DNA of 64,000 nt from Planctomycetota bacterium. GTDB taxonomy: Bacteria; Planctomycetota; Planctomycetia; Pirellulales; Pirellulaceae. Made by a program: the position numbers and the translations under genes. Under the pieces are notes generated by a model. The model ran no database searches, was not told the DNA's origin, and was given only the letters and a program-made list of their open reading frames with translations. Shown here piece by piece: positions 44,033 to 54,487 of the stretch (its first letter is position 1; every line of letters begins with the position of its first letter). The stretch covers positions 10,677 through 74,676 of the forward strand of contig JAEZAS010000107.1 in the NCBI GenBank assembly GCA_023430365.1, read 5' to 3'.

Positions 44033-44088
44033 ACCTGCGACCTCTTGGTCCCGAACCAAGCGCTCTAGCCAAGCTGAGCCACACCCCG
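44014..44088 (-). tRNA. tRNA-Pro (anticodon CGG)
   Basis: 75 bases, minus strand. Acceptor CGGGGTG, D-arm GCTC/GAGC, anticodon arm CTTGG with loop TTCGGGA (anticodon CGG), five-base variable region, T-arm GCAGG with loop TTCAAAT, and discriminator A. CCA is not encoded. The acceptor stem has one mismatch, G4 opposite A69 (CACACCG where CACCCCG would pair). The C1-G72 pair typical of bacterial tRNA-Pro is present. Confidence 0.93.
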
Positions 44089-44389
44089 AGCCGTCCTGCT
44101 AGGCGAAGATTCGGCCACCAGGACAAGTCGTCTATCTTACCCCGACGCCAAATTGCGTCAACTCCGCTTTCCCGGACCGTCTAGGTGCGGAAGGAATTTT
44201 TCGAATTCACGACACGAGCCTGCTCGCTGCAATTGGCCCCGGCTGCAGCATCCCAATATTTCACGAGGCATTGCCGCCCTTGCCTCGCGGAATCCGTTGA
44301 GGGCTCGCTAAGTAAAAGGGACGCTATTTGGTGGTTGGGAAGGACGGCGGCATTTCGTCCGCCCCGAAAGGTCTGTTCCCCTCACTGGC
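44089..44389. other. Intergenic region between tRNA-Pro and the giant gene
   Basis: About 300 bp, upstream of the tRNA and downstream of the giant exported-protein gene. It should hold the tRNA promoter; I see no further feature. Confidence 0.4.
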
Positions 44390-47300
44390 TTACGTGGACA
44401 AGGCGTACCGCCACGGTCGAGTCCAGTGGGCGAGAATGACGGCGGTAGCTACCACGCCCCATCCGAACACGCCCAGCGGGAAGGCAAGCCAAACGACGAC
44501 CCCCGAGAGCGCTAGGAGCATCCAGGCGTTTCTCTTGATCCAGTCCATTGCGGCCTGCCGCTGAGGCAGCGGAGAAAGGAGACCAAGAATGGTCACCAAA
44601 ATAATTAGGAGTGAACCCGCAACGAACACTCCCGAACTCCTGCCGCTGGGGACGGCATATTGAACTTCCACGGCTGAGAGCGGGCCCTCTGCTTGCAGGC
44701 GAAGGGACATCGTGTCAGCCACGGTTCGCATCCCACCCGACGCCAATGCGTCATCGGCCGGTGGTTCCACTGCGGCCGACAGCTTGGCGGTTCGCGTGAG
44801 GAGGCGCGACTGAAGCTGCGCGAGCGTCTTGCTGTTGTTGCTTGTATCGGAGGTCTCCATGGCATCAAGGCGTCTGGCGATCGCCTCGAATCGTCGGTTC
44901 CACGTCGAGGCCCAGTTGCGGACATCGGTCCCTAGAGTCTCCGCCGACAGCGATTCTGGTCCGCTTTCGAGCGCTAACAAGCAACTGCGAAGCCGCTCGA
45001 TATTTTGCTCACTGGCAGAAATCAGCGTGGCCTGTTCGCTGCGGGCGTCGCCGAAGGATTGGGGAGCGTGAATGGTCCACAACGTACGAGTTGCGGGCAT
45101 GCCCTCCAAACTCGGTGCGGCAAAGTTCAGATGCGCCACTCCACCGCTGTCGGAGAGCGGGGCCCGTCCTTGAAACGTGGCCGACAAGCGTAACGGCAGC
45201 TTTCGCCGGCCGAGCCCAATATGCATCGCCCGATCACTGATACGCTTCAGGTTCGCCATCCCGGAGTCGAGCGTGACGGCGGTCAATTCGCAGTGCGGTG
45301 GCACCGCGAGAACACAATCTGCCAGGCCGCCAGGAAGCATGTCAAACCGGACGGTTCCGAAGTAGCGACGGTCGGCCTGCCAGGTGATCTCCACATCAGC
45401 GAGCGATACTGACGGCTGACTAAGGGTGTCGGCTGCCCGCCGAGCCACGGCTTCGAAGCGATTGGAAACGACCTGGAAGAACTCAAACCGTTGCGCATGA
45501 GACTTACCAGGCCAGGTAGCGGCGTCGACCATCGCCGCCTGCATACCACTCGTCTCCCAGGTGAGCTGGGTAGTCTCGCCCGCGGGCAATGCCACGTAGC
45601 GAGCGACGGCTGGCGCTTCCAGCAAATCGACATCGGGGCATCGCACATTGTCGTTTGCTGACGACAGCGAAGCACTGATCACCAATTCCATCCGGTCTTC
45701 AATCGCCCGCTGAGGTCGAATGAGGAGTTGTTTGCGGGTTTGCCCTGGAATGGATAGAAGCGAATGCTCAACGGCGGGCTGGATCTCGAACGGCCCGTTC
45801 CAGTTCTCCGGCAGTTCGAGGCGTAAAGAGTCGACAACTCCACCTTGAACGACCAACTCGGCGTGGACATCGGCATTCCACCGTTCTTGCTGCGAAGACA
45901 AAACGGTAAACAGCCGGCCGGTGAGCTCCGGCGTATTTGCGGAGACGACCAGCCTGAGTTGACGCGAACTTGCTTCGTCATCGACTTCGAATTCCTGGAC
46001 CAACCGTCCCAGACCTGCGACAAAGCTGCCCACGACGCTGGAGTCGGAGGCAGCGAAGCCAGAATTTTCGCCGATTTGAACTTTGGCGTCGCTGCGGCGG
46101 AACACTCTGACGAAGTAGTTGGACGAATCGACATCCAGGAGAGCAACGAGCGGCGCGAGGAAGCTACGCTGCGCCGGTGTTTCGAAGTCGGCTTCGATGG
46201 TCATGTCGAACTTGCGATCCAACGCCTCAGCCAGTGCAACGGTGACAACACCATCACTGCTTCGCCACGACTGAATTTGGAGCGGGCCTCGAGCATCCTC
46301 GGCAGTCACTGTCCGGACACGAACCATCGGCGGCACAGCGACGGCAAATTGAAATGCGGCTATGCCTGGTTGAATTTCGGCCTTGTAATGGACGATGCTC
46401 GTTGTCCGGCCAATGCTGTAGTCGACGTGCTCGAAAGCGACCGAACGCTCCGCCGCGGGACGCACCGAAAGGGTAGGGGCGCTCTTCACAACGGTGCGAT
46501 CCCATGCCAAATCCGGAACTTCCATGGTTCCACTCCAGGCCCGGGCGAATTGGTCCGGAGATAGCCCCGGTTCCAAGCCCTCGACTTGCCAGCCGGGAAT
46601 CACGCTGACCGCGTGCCAGTTTCGGATGGTCGTGTCGGTCTCGGCTTCGATCAGTGGGGGAAGAAACGCGCCGCTGCCCGTGGCGCCGACGACAAGAAAT
46701 GTCGCATGGAGCGATGCCTCCGTCGGGTAGGGAGGAGCCAGTTCAAGGTGAATCGTATTGAGGGAACCCTCTTCGACCCACTGCCGAGCGATGCCGGCAT
46801 CGGAGTCGAGCGGCAACAGCTTCACTTGCGGATCAGTTTGCAGAACCAACTCTCTTAGCTCTCCGTCCGTCGATGCGAATTCAAATCGGCCATCAGCCAC
46901 CACTGAGCCGGGCCGAATCTTCCACCAGATGCGTTGATCGACCGAGACGCGAGCGGATTGCTCCTCGCTTTTGCGATTCGGTCGGTACTCAACTCGCAGA
47001 CGATTTGCAGGGCCAAGTTGGGCTGTGATGATCCCTGCCTCGTCCGCTAAGTCCTGAGCTCCAAGTGGGGCAGAGATCTCACACTCCCCTCGGTCGGCAG
47101 GAAATTCGACTCGGGCTCGGCTTTCTGTGATCGTGGGGACTCGCAAATCGATCGTGTATCGCTGCTCCTGTCGGCGGAAGGCTACCACAAACCGCAGGTC
47201 GATCCGATGCCGTCCTGTTTGAGGAATCTGAAAGCTGAGCGCATCCCGCAACTCATTCCAACCGACAACGAGCGGGCGACGGTCCAGGGTGGAGCCCGAT

Positions 47301-50300
47301 TCGATCAGGTGCACATCGCCCCTTCCGAGCGGAAGGGTAACGAGTGCGTCGTCAACAAATGTTTCCAGTTCGTAGTGGGCCGAGAATTCGCAGCCCTGTG
47401 GCAGAGCGGTTGTTTCGTCTTCGGTTACGGTTGCGTCATAGCTTGCCGAGCGGATCAGATAAGCAACTGACGTGGCAGCCGATTCCGCCGGACGATGGAG
47501 TCTTTCGTAAAATGTTTCGGTGAGATAGACGTAGTCACCCGTTGGTTGCCGGTCATCGTCGATGGGAATGATGACTCGAGGTGGTCGCTTCGAGGTGGCC
47601 GGTTCATCCTCGGCGGCCTGAAGCAGGTTACCCATGGTGAGTGCAATAGCGAAGAGCAGGAGCGTCGTGAGCGACGGAGCTTTCTCGAGGCTGGTGGTGA
47701 TTGGCGGCTGTGAGCTTGGCGTCGCCGTACTCGACGGGATCGCAGGCGCCCGAAGTCCGAGCCAGGCGATCGCGGAAACCAAGCCGGCGAGCGTCCACCA
47801 CACGATCGGCGCCATGGGCTCGGGCAAGAACCAGCATGTTGTGGCAATCAGACACAGCAACGCAGTAAGAACCATCTTTCCCTGCTGCGATGCTGCAAGC
47901 GCGCCGATCAGGGCAAAGGCGGTGAGCGCCGAGGCAATGCCGATGACATGCATCAAAGCGGGACGGTAAACAGTGATGACTGCGTCCCCAGCGCTTGGCA
48001 GTGTCAGCTGGTGCGTTTGCCATCCCGCCCCCAGGGAGTCGCTCCGCTTGGCCTTCGATTCTGTTGCACCAAGGCCCAGCGGCGTCAAGAAGCCCTTCCA
48101 AGACGCTGCCGAGAACAAGTTGATGGGCTTGTCTGGAATCTGCGCTTGCGCTCGCGACGAAGCGTCGGACCAAAGTCGAAGCGTCGGCGCCAGGTGGACC
48201 ACCCAGCGCCGCTCGAGCGATGGTGAATGGGGCTGAGGGAGCGGCGCAACGAAGTCTCGCGTCGTCCACCACTGTTCCGCTCCGCCGCGTGACGAGTAGT
48301 GGATCTCGACCCGTGGCTGTTTATGCGCCGCCGGAAGCGGCATCGCCAGTTGGTCGTTTTCCTGGGCTTGCCGCGTGACCGAAGCAGGCTGTCCATCCAC
48401 CGTGACTCGTTCGAGACTGGCGTTCTTGGGGAGTGTGAGGGAAAACCTTTCCGCGCCCAAGTTCTCCAACTCGTAGACTCCCACGTGTGAAGCCGAGCCG
48501 TCGCTGGAGAACGTGGAGCGGATCTCCTCGCGTCGGATGAACAGATTGGCGGGAGCGGCGGAATCACTCGGGGTGTCGGTGAGAATCAACGCTCCACGCC
48601 GGCCTGGCTCGTAGCGGTAGCGAGCAAAAACCGGATTGATTTCACCTGGGGGAGCAGGCGGCAAAGGCATCGCCACCATATCGTCCGGAGTCAGCTGCAA
48701 TCGGACTCCACCACTGGAATGTATTTGCACAGTGCCGGACTGGGAGGTGGCTTCGGGCAGCGAAAAGAGCGGCAATGTGATTGTGCCTTCGAGCGGCTGT
48801 GTCCAGCGTCCCACGATCGCGATCGCGCCGCTTCGCGGACGCTGAAGTTGGAGACGCCAGGCCTGCTCGCTGATCGGCGAATCGGGTGGTGCGAGATTGC
48901 CGCTTGACTTAGGGACCACGATCCGCGAATCGTCCCCCTCGATCGACCACGCGATCTCTGCGGACGGTTCGGGCGTTGCTCGCACGAGCACGCTGGAGAT
49001 AGTCGATGATTCAGGCCGAATCGAGATACGCACTTCATGGGCTAGCGCGCCTTGCGAAGCCACGACCGAGTGCTCAATATCGGTGGCAAATCGCGGCTCG
49101 CCGCGGCGTAGGGTGAGTCGTCCGGAAGCATCGTTCGATTTCGACTCGAAGAGGATCGGTCCCGGAGCCGACTCGAAATAGTCCAAGTCGGCGGACGTCG
49201 CCTGACCAGGATCGAGGCGTTCAAGGTCGGCATCGGCGATCAGTTTCGGTTCCAGCGCGGGATCCACCGAGTTGACGGAAACCAGTCGGCGTTGCTCGCG
49301 GAGATCGTCGAAGCTCAGCAACTGCAGGAAGCTCACCGGCAGCGTTCGCCCTTCGCCGGTTTGCTGCCGGCGAGCACGAACGATCAACCGCACGGGAATT
49401 TTATCGGTGAGAGGATGTCGCAGTCGGACACTCAGCCGCTGCTGGTCGGGCCCCTGAACCTCGATGCGCCGCTCTTCCAGCAGATCGGCAGGGACCGTTT
49501 CCACCGACTCAATAATCCATCGCCGTGATGCGGAGCCCGAGAACTCAAACCGCTCGCCGACGTCAGTCGACAGGTCGGCCATCAGTGTGGCCGTCGCCTG
49601 ATTTCCATCGACAACAACGGCCAATCCGCTTTGCACGCGCAGACCGGGCAGTGGCCGGGTCGCAACCATCTCCACCCGTGCGGCGCCGCTGTAGTACTCA
49701 AACTGCATCGATCGGGCCTGGCCGTTGCCGCCGCTGTGCATCGACTTCGTCTGGTTGGCGCCGCTCACGGAGCGCGGGCTGATCCGCAGGTCTGAGCTGC
49801 TTACCATCGTCGCGGAGCCGTGCTGCCAGATCCCGCCTTCAACTTGAATCCGCGGAACCGCGATTTGCCGGTCCAGTGGCCAGGCCGCTGTCGCGTTGAT
49901 CTGCAACATGTGCGTACCCGGCGGCAGCGGTTCCGGCAATTCCAGGATCAAGCGACGAACGCCAGCTTCGTCCGGAGCTCCTTCCTGCCAGTCGAGACGA
50001 GTGTTTTTGTGGCGAATTGAGAGAATGTCGAGTGGCGGTTCAACCCGCAGAGCCACCTGTCGCAGCGGGTGCTCGTGAATATTCAGAGTCAATGATAGGT
50101 CGCTATCGAGGCTTCCGGGGGCGAAGCGGTAAGTGGCCGCTTCGCTAACCAGCAGCAGCGTTTCGTCTCGACCGGCCGAACGGGGATATACCGAGAACTC
50201 CGCCCGCCGCTGCCCGCCAAGTTCCAGACGCCATGCTGCAGTTCCTGAAACATCGGCTCGAATGCGCTCGTCTTCGTTTTCGCCGATCGCCTGCGGCACC

Positions 50301-50926
50301 TGGCTGAGCAATCCAGCTTCCGCGGACATCGTCCAACCGGAGGGCAACTCGATTTGCAGTTCATTGTGAATGGCAGGCGGCAGCGTCAAATCGAACCGCC
50401 ATCCGCCGCGATCAATCGGCTGGCCGCGGGCACTCCACTCGAGTTCTAGCGTCGAAGAACGTTCCACGCGCAGCGTTGTTCGACCGCTCGAATCGAGGCC
50501 GAGCAGGGCGGGCCGTTCTAGCGAATCGGTCCAGAACGCGGAGCCGATCGCCAACGTGCTCCCCTCAAAGGAGAGCCAGGTTTCTCGCGCAGCATCGCAG
50601 TGGACCTTCAAATCCGCCTGGCCAGCGACCAGTTGCTGGTTCTCGAAGGTCGCCCTGTAAACGCCGCTCTCAATTCGACATTCAGCAGGCTGCTCGCGAC
50701 TGTTAGATGAACCTGCGGTGAGGAGCCGTTTTTCAAATTCCTCCCGCTTCATCGGTAGGAGACCAGCCGCCTGCGACTGCAATTCGTCCTGCAGTACGAA
50801 GATCCGCCGATAAGTCAGAGGCCCAGCCGGTTCCGCGGCCCGCTCCTCCTGGGCCGCGACAGTGAAGGGTCCCAAGACGCACATCAATGCGACGATAACG
50901 TCGATGTTCGGCCACCCGCGCGTCAT
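44390..50926 (-). CDS. Giant exported protein made of two repeated modules
   Basis: 2178 residues. A signal peptide (residues 1-25, VALMCVLGPFTVAAQ) is followed by a first module of about 1000 beta-rich residues ending in several membrane helices (IGIASALTAFALIGALAAS, MVLTALLCLIATTCWFL, WWTLAGLVSAIAWLGL). A second hydrophobic segment (LTTLLLFAIALTMGNLLQA) resembles an internal signal sequence and starts a second module (YVYLTETFYERL) with the same layout, ending in GVFVAGSLLIILVTILGLL and MLLALSGVVVWLAFPLGVFGWGVV. This is what a fusion of two tandem genes would give. The neighbouring gene has one such module. The family is of the kind seen in planctomycetes; function unknown, likely in the cell envelope. 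It overlaps the preceding gene by 4 bp. Confidence 0.85.
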   Translation of the reverse strand: MTRGWPNIDVIVALMCVLGPFTVAAQEERAAEPAGPLTYRRIFVLQDELQSQAAGLLPMKREEFEKRLLTAGSSNSREQPAECRIESGVYRATFENQQLVAGQADLKVHCDAARETWLSFEGSTLAIGSAFWTDSLERPALLGLDSSGRTTLRVERSSTLELEWSARGQPIDRGGWRFDLTLPPAIHNELQIELPSGWTMSAEAGLLSQVPQAIGENEDERIRADVSGTAAWRLELGGQRRAEFSVYPRSAGRDETLLLVSEAATYRFAPGSLDSDLSLTLNIHEHPLRQVALRVEPPLDILSIRHKNTRLDWQEGAPDEAGVRRLILELPEPLPPGTHMLQINATAAWPLDRQIAVPRIQVEGGIWQHGSATMVSSSDLRISPRSVSGANQTKSMHSGGNGQARSMQFEYYSGAARVEMVATRPLPGLRVQSGLAVVVDGNQATATLMADLSTDVGERFEFSGSASRRWIIESVETVPADLLEERRIEVQGPDQQRLSVRLRHPLTDKIPVRLIVRARRQQTGEGRTLPVSFLQLLSFDDLREQRRLVSVNSVDPALEPKLIADADLERLDPGQATSADLDYFESAPGPILFESKSNDASGRLTLRRGEPRFATDIEHSVVASQGALAHEVRISIRPESSTISSVLVRATPEPSAEIAWSIEGDDSRIVVPKSSGNLAPPDSPISEQAWRLQLQRPRSGAIAIVGRWTQPLEGTITLPLFSLPEATSQSGTVQIHSSGGVRLQLTPDDMVAMPLPPAPPGEINPVFARYRYEPGRRGALILTDTPSDSAAPANLFIRREEIRSTFSSDGSASHVGVYELENLGAERFSLTLPKNASLERVTVDGQPASVTRQAQENDQLAMPLPAAHKQPRVEIHYSSRGGAEQWWTTRDFVAPLPQPHSPSLERRWVVHLAPTLRLWSDASSRAQAQIPDKPINLFSAASWKGFLTPLGLGATESKAKRSDSLGAGWQTHQLTLPSAGDAVITVYRPALMHVIGIASALTAFALIGALAASQQGKMVLTALLCLIATTCWFLPEPMAPIVWWTLAGLVSAIAWLGLRAPAIPSSTATPSSQPPITTSLEKAPSLTTLLLFAIALTMGNLLQAAEDEPATSKRPPRVIIPIDDDRQPTGDYVYLTETFYERLHRPAESAATSVAYLIRSASYDATVTEDETTALPQGCEFSAHYELETFVDDALVTLPLGRGDVHLIESGSTLDRRPLVVGWNELRDALSFQIPQTGRHRIDLRFVVAFRRQEQRYTIDLRVPTITESRARVEFPADRGECEISAPLGAQDLADEAGIITAQLGPANRLRVEYRPNRKSEEQSARVSVDQRIWWKIRPGSVVADGRFEFASTDGELRELVLQTDPQVKLLPLDSDAGIARQWVEEGSLNTIHLELAPPYPTEASLHATFLVVGATGSGAFLPPLIEAETDTTIRNWHAVSVIPGWQVEGLEPGLSPDQFARAWSGTMEVPDLAWDRTVVKSAPTLSVRPAAERSVAFEHVDYSIGRTTSIVHYKAEIQPGIAAFQFAVAVPPMVRVRTVTAEDARGPLQIQSWRSSDGVVTVALAEALDRKFDMTIEADFETPAQRSFLAPLVALLDVDSSNYFVRVFRRSDAKVQIGENSGFAASDSSVVGSFVAGLGRLVQEFEVDDEASSRQLRLVVSANTPELTGRLFTVLSSQQERWNADVHAELVVQGGVVDSLRLELPENWNGPFEIQPAVEHSLLSIPGQTRKQLLIRPQRAIEDRMELVISASLSSANDNVRCPDVDLLEAPAVARYVALPAGETTQLTWETSGMQAAMVDAATWPGKSHAQRFEFFQVVSNRFEAVARRAADTLSQPSVSLADVEITWQADRRYFGTVRFDMLPGGLADCVLAVPPHCELTAVTLDSGMANLKRISDRAMHIGLGRRKLPLRLSATFQGRAPLSDSGGVAHLNFAAPSLEGMPATRTLWTIHAPQSFGDARSEQATLISASEQNIERLRSCLLALESGPESLSAETLGTDVRNWASTWNRRFEAIARRLDAMETSDTSNNSKTLAQLQSRLLTRTAKLSAAVEPPADDALASGGMRTVADTMSLRLQAEGPLSAVEVQYAVPSGRSSGVFVAGSLLIILVTILGLLSPLPQRQAAMDWIKRNAWMLLALSGVVVWLAFPLGVFGWGVVATAVILAHWTRPWRYALST

Positions 50927-53900
50927 GGCCGCGACTCCACGGCGGCTATTCCGAGCGGCGACGTGGCAGTTGTGCTTGGTGAAGCCCGATCGAGCGGAGG
51001 AGTCGGCATCTGGGTCGAGCGAGATTCAGTTGTCGGCGAACTGCCAGGTCCGGAAGGCTGTTCGCCGCCACGATCGAGTCGGCCCGTTGTTAGCCACCAG
51101 CCAAAAGCGGAGATCAATGCGACCACCAATCCCAGCACAATTGCCTGGCCCACGAACAGTGTGACTTCCGGGGCCCAGAGTGCGGCCACGATCAGTAGGG
51201 CGGAGACAACGAGCAACATCAGCGGCGTTCGTAGCCGCTGTATGTAAACCAAAGCGAGGCCAACTAGCAAAGCCCCGAGTGAAAACATCGCCAGCAGCAG
51301 TCGCTGAGAGGCCTTGGCCACCTGCAGGGGCGGGGTGCTGCCAAAGCTGCTGAATAAATAGGTGTTCACGCTCTCCGGCAAAGGCGGCTGCTGCGAGGCT
51401 CCGGTCCATTGCTCGAGTTCATCTTGAGCCACGGTCCCTTGGCGTTCCCAGAAAATTCCTCGCCATTTCCAACCCAATTCGGCTGCGAAGCCCGTTGGTT
51501 CAACCAGCAGATGCTCCTGCGGCGGCAAGCACAATTGCCAGTACAACCGTTGGACCGAAGACCCACCAACGATTGTTGGCGGGTCAAGCCGCTGGTGAGA
51601 CAAACCCCAGCCGAGTTCATCGCGATCGATCGAATACCAGACCTCCAGCACCTGTTCCTTACCGACCATTCCGGCGGGAATCGAGATGCCGAGTATGTCT
51701 TTCTCACGCGTGGTGCGCTCAACGGGATGACCGTTTAGGGCTACTTGAACCTGCGCCATTTGGCTGCCCGCGGGGAGTTGCAAGCGGATAGTGGGTTCGC
51801 GGCTGGTCATACGCCAGACGGCGCGGTCCTGGCGGCTTTCGCCGGTGAGCCAGGTCTGCAGCCATGCCCGCTGAATGGCGACCGCCGCCGATTCCTGCGT
51901 TTCGATGGCAGCGGCGCCGAGATCGACATGGCTAACGGGATGCAGAAGCGCGAGTTGTACGAGTGAACCATCGAACTCGGCAGGACCCGAACGAGCGTCG
52001 GCTGGAGGTTCGACGGAGTCGAGCTTCAGGTCGTCGGCATAGCGCACGGCCAGCGAGTGATTGGTGAACTCGCTTTCGTCACGGTCGACCGGCATGGGAA
52101 GCGGGAGCGAAATCGTGGCGGTTTCGCCGGCGGGCAAGGCTGGCGTTGGCAGCGCGTACTTCACCGTAAACTCACACGGACCGATCAAATCTCTAGGAGC
52201 GACAAAGCGATAGGCGGAGGCCGCCGGTTGGGCTAGTTCGGCGTCGACCGGTTCGAGCGAAAGCACCTTGTCCTCAAAGGCGACCGAGAGTCCGCTTGCC
52301 CGTTGCAGTTCGGCGGGAATCGCGAGTTCGAAAACCCGTTTCGGTTCGTGGGCAATGCGGTATCGCAACTTCTGCGTCACCTGCATCCGCCGGCGGTCCA
52401 ACTGCACGGAGGTGTCGGTGCTGACCGCCGTCACTCGCTCGCGCAGCCGAAAGCGAGCGGCGAACTGAGCCCGCTCGACGCCTCCCAGATCTCGATAGAC
52501 CAGCGGTGATTGCTGTCGCGGCGGAAGCATCAGCTTCGAGGGCAATGAATCCACCGTGAGACCGCGCGTTTCGGTCGCATCCGGGATCAATTCGACATTG
52601 TCCCCTGGCACAACCACGACGGTTGCTGGGGTCGTCAAATCGGCCTGCGGTTTGGGAAGTACAAATTGCAGCAGGCTGTCTGACTTGGGGCTGGGCTGTT
52701 GGGCTTCGAAAGTCACATCCATTTCCGACGGCGCGTCGCTGGCCAAGGCCATTTGCCAGGAGTCTCCGTCGGTGGCGTCCGCAGCGTCGGACGCGAAGTA
52801 GGCATCGGGCGAAACGCGATCGAGTTTCCAGCCCGCCGCTTCAACCCGAATGCTTTGGGCCCTGGTGCCGCGCACCCGGTAGTTCAAGATGGCCTCGAGC
52901 CGAGTCTGATCGGCGTCGACGTAGATCACGTACGTCGGTTCAACGCTGATGCGTGTCGGACGAGGCGACACCTGCAGCTTTAGATTGCATGGCTGGCGGA
53001 AGTATTCGAACCGGGCCGCGAGCGTACCGAGTGGGCTATCGGCTGGAGTGTCGATCCGTCGTACGTTGGAGCCTTCGGTCCACCGCAGGAGCCAGTCGCC
53101 GGCGACGACAACATCGGCCGCGCCTCGTTGGCGAGCCGCGCCGAGCACCTCCCAACTCACGGGCTCGACGGCTGAACTGGAGGGCAGTCGGGAAGCCAGC
53201 GCCGCTGCAATGCGCACGTCGACGGGGGCACTGGCTGGCCGATCGAGTTTGACTTCGACCAACTGCGACTTCTCCCCACGGCTACCCGTTGGAGCATTGA
53301 CCGGCGCAATGGAGTAGCCCGTCGCGGTGCTGGGGCTCAACTCCATTCCCGGAGGCAAACGAACCTGGAAAGTTTCCAGCGGTCCGGCATGATTCCGCAC
53401 TCTCAGCTTGGCCTCGCTCGTGATGCGAGTCTCGCCCTCGACTTTGACGAGCACATCTCCCACTGCTTCGAGAGAGTTGCCAGCCGTCGGAGTTTCGCGA
53501 CTGGGACGCCACGAGATCTCCAGTTCTCCGGCCGCTCCGAGAAGAGAGATCTCGCTGCGACCGCCGGTCAGAGAACGCGTGGACAGCAGCCCGTCGCCTC
53601 CGCTGCGCAGGGTGGCGTCGGCCTTCAGCGGAACGTCCAACTTGAGCGAAGACTCGGTGGCGCGGGGCAGCGTCATGGCCAGTCGTCGCTCGTCGCCAAT
53701 CGCACGCAGCGGCACGGCGAATCGCAATTTGATTTGATGACTATCCCCGGCGGGCTGTCCCTGAACTTCTTTGTCCGCTGGCGGGCCTGCTTTAATCCAG
53801 CAGAGGTAGCCATCCCCGTCGGCTTCGCAAGTGATAAAGAACTCTCCACCGCCGACATGCTCGACGGTGTCCTTCAGCACGGCTTGATTCATCCTCAGCG

Positions 53901-54315
53901 GAATACGCACCCAATCGGCTTCGCGAACCCGGATCGTCGCGACGACCTGCAGCGTGGCGACTTCCTCACCGGCTGAGCCGGTGATCGCCAAGGCGTCGAG
54001 AGAGTAGTCAGGGGGCGCGGGAGGTTCCAAGCCCCGTTTGATTTTCAGCAGTCGCTCGAACTCTTCAAACGGCATGCCCAAAACCGGGACGAGATTCCCT
54101 TTGCTGTCTCGCAGCAGGAACGTGTCCAGCTCGCTGGCTTCTACGGTTGCCTTGGCAGCCCCGCTTTCGGCTGGCTTGCTGGCTGAGGACTTGCTTTCGG
54201 CTTGGCCGTCGCGCGCGGAGGGCCCAGCCGGCTGAGCCCAGGCCGCGCAGGCTAAAAGGGCAGCCAGGAGCGGTCCGCTTCCAGCGATCGCTGCTCGCAT
54301 ACGTGCGCGGGCCAA
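50923..54315 (-). CDS. Large exported protein, single-module relative of the next gene
   Basis: 1130 residues from TTG 54315 (AAGGGG six bases upstream); ATG 54300 is an alternative. Signal peptide ending ACAAWAQP, then TFLLRDSKGNLVPVLGMPFEEFERLLKI, which matches RIFVLQDELQ...GLLPMKREEFEKRLL in the 2178-residue neighbour. The beta-rich body ends in membrane helices (LLLAMFSLGALLVGLALVYI, MLLVVSALLIVAALW, FVGQAIVLGLVVALISAFGWWL) and a Pro/Ser/Thr-rich tail. It is the first gene of a translationally coupled pair. Function unknown. Confidence 0.85.
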   Translation of the reverse strand: MARARMRAAIAGSGPLLAALLACAAWAQPAGPSARDGQAESKSSASKPAESGAAKATVEASELDTFLLRDSKGNLVPVLGMPFEEFERLLKIKRGLEPPAPPDYSLDALAITGSAGEEVATLQVVATIRVREADWVRIPLRMNQAVLKDTVEHVGGGEFFITCEADGDGYLCWIKAGPPADKEVQGQPAGDSHQIKLRFAVPLRAIGDERRLAMTLPRATESSLKLDVPLKADATLRSGGDGLLSTRSLTGGRSEISLLGAAGELEISWRPSRETPTAGNSLEAVGDVLVKVEGETRITSEAKLRVRNHAGPLETFQVRLPPGMELSPSTATGYSIAPVNAPTGSRGEKSQLVEVKLDRPASAPVDVRIAAALASRLPSSSAVEPVSWEVLGAARQRGAADVVVAGDWLLRWTEGSNVRRIDTPADSPLGTLAARFEYFRQPCNLKLQVSPRPTRISVEPTYVIYVDADQTRLEAILNYRVRGTRAQSIRVEAAGWKLDRVSPDAYFASDAADATDGDSWQMALASDAPSEMDVTFEAQQPSPKSDSLLQFVLPKPQADLTTPATVVVVPGDNVELIPDATETRGLTVDSLPSKLMLPPRQQSPLVYRDLGGVERAQFAARFRLRERVTAVSTDTSVQLDRRRMQVTQKLRYRIAHEPKRVFELAIPAELQRASGLSVAFEDKVLSLEPVDAELAQPAASAYRFVAPRDLIGPCEFTVKYALPTPALPAGETATISLPLPMPVDRDESEFTNHSLAVRYADDLKLDSVEPPADARSGPAEFDGSLVQLALLHPVSHVDLGAAAIETQESAAVAIQRAWLQTWLTGESRQDRAVWRMTSREPTIRLQLPAGSQMAQVQVALNGHPVERTTREKDILGISIPAGMVGKEQVLEVWYSIDRDELGWGLSHQRLDPPTIVGGSSVQRLYWQLCLPPQEHLLVEPTGFAAELGWKWRGIFWERQGTVAQDELEQWTGASQQPPLPESVNTYLFSSFGSTPPLQVAKASQRLLLAMFSLGALLVGLALVYIQRLRTPLMLLVVSALLIVAALWAPEVTLFVGQAIVLGLVVALISAFGWWLTTGRLDRGGEQPSGPGSSPTTESRSTQMPTPPLDRASPSTTATSPLGIAAVESRP

Positions 54316-54412
54316 GATTTACCCCTTGCGAAGTGGTCCGCTGGGCCAATGGATGAGACGTTTGGGCCGCCGAGAACCGGCGTACCCTCCAGTCTATTCA
54401 GCCCGCAAGGTT

Positions 54413-54452
54413 TCTAAAAGCAAAACACCCCTCCGACGGGGCGTTTTGTGGT
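54413..54452 (-). terminator. Terminator of the FAD oxidoreductase gene
   Basis: On the minus strand CAAAAC, GCCCCG, loop TCGGA, GGGGTG and TTTTGCTTTT form a stem of about 10 bp with A- and T-rich flanks. It lies about 36 bp after the oxidoreductase stop codon. Confidence 0.75.
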
Positions 54453-54487
54453 CAGGCATCTGGAGATTCGTTTGAAAACAGCTCCTT

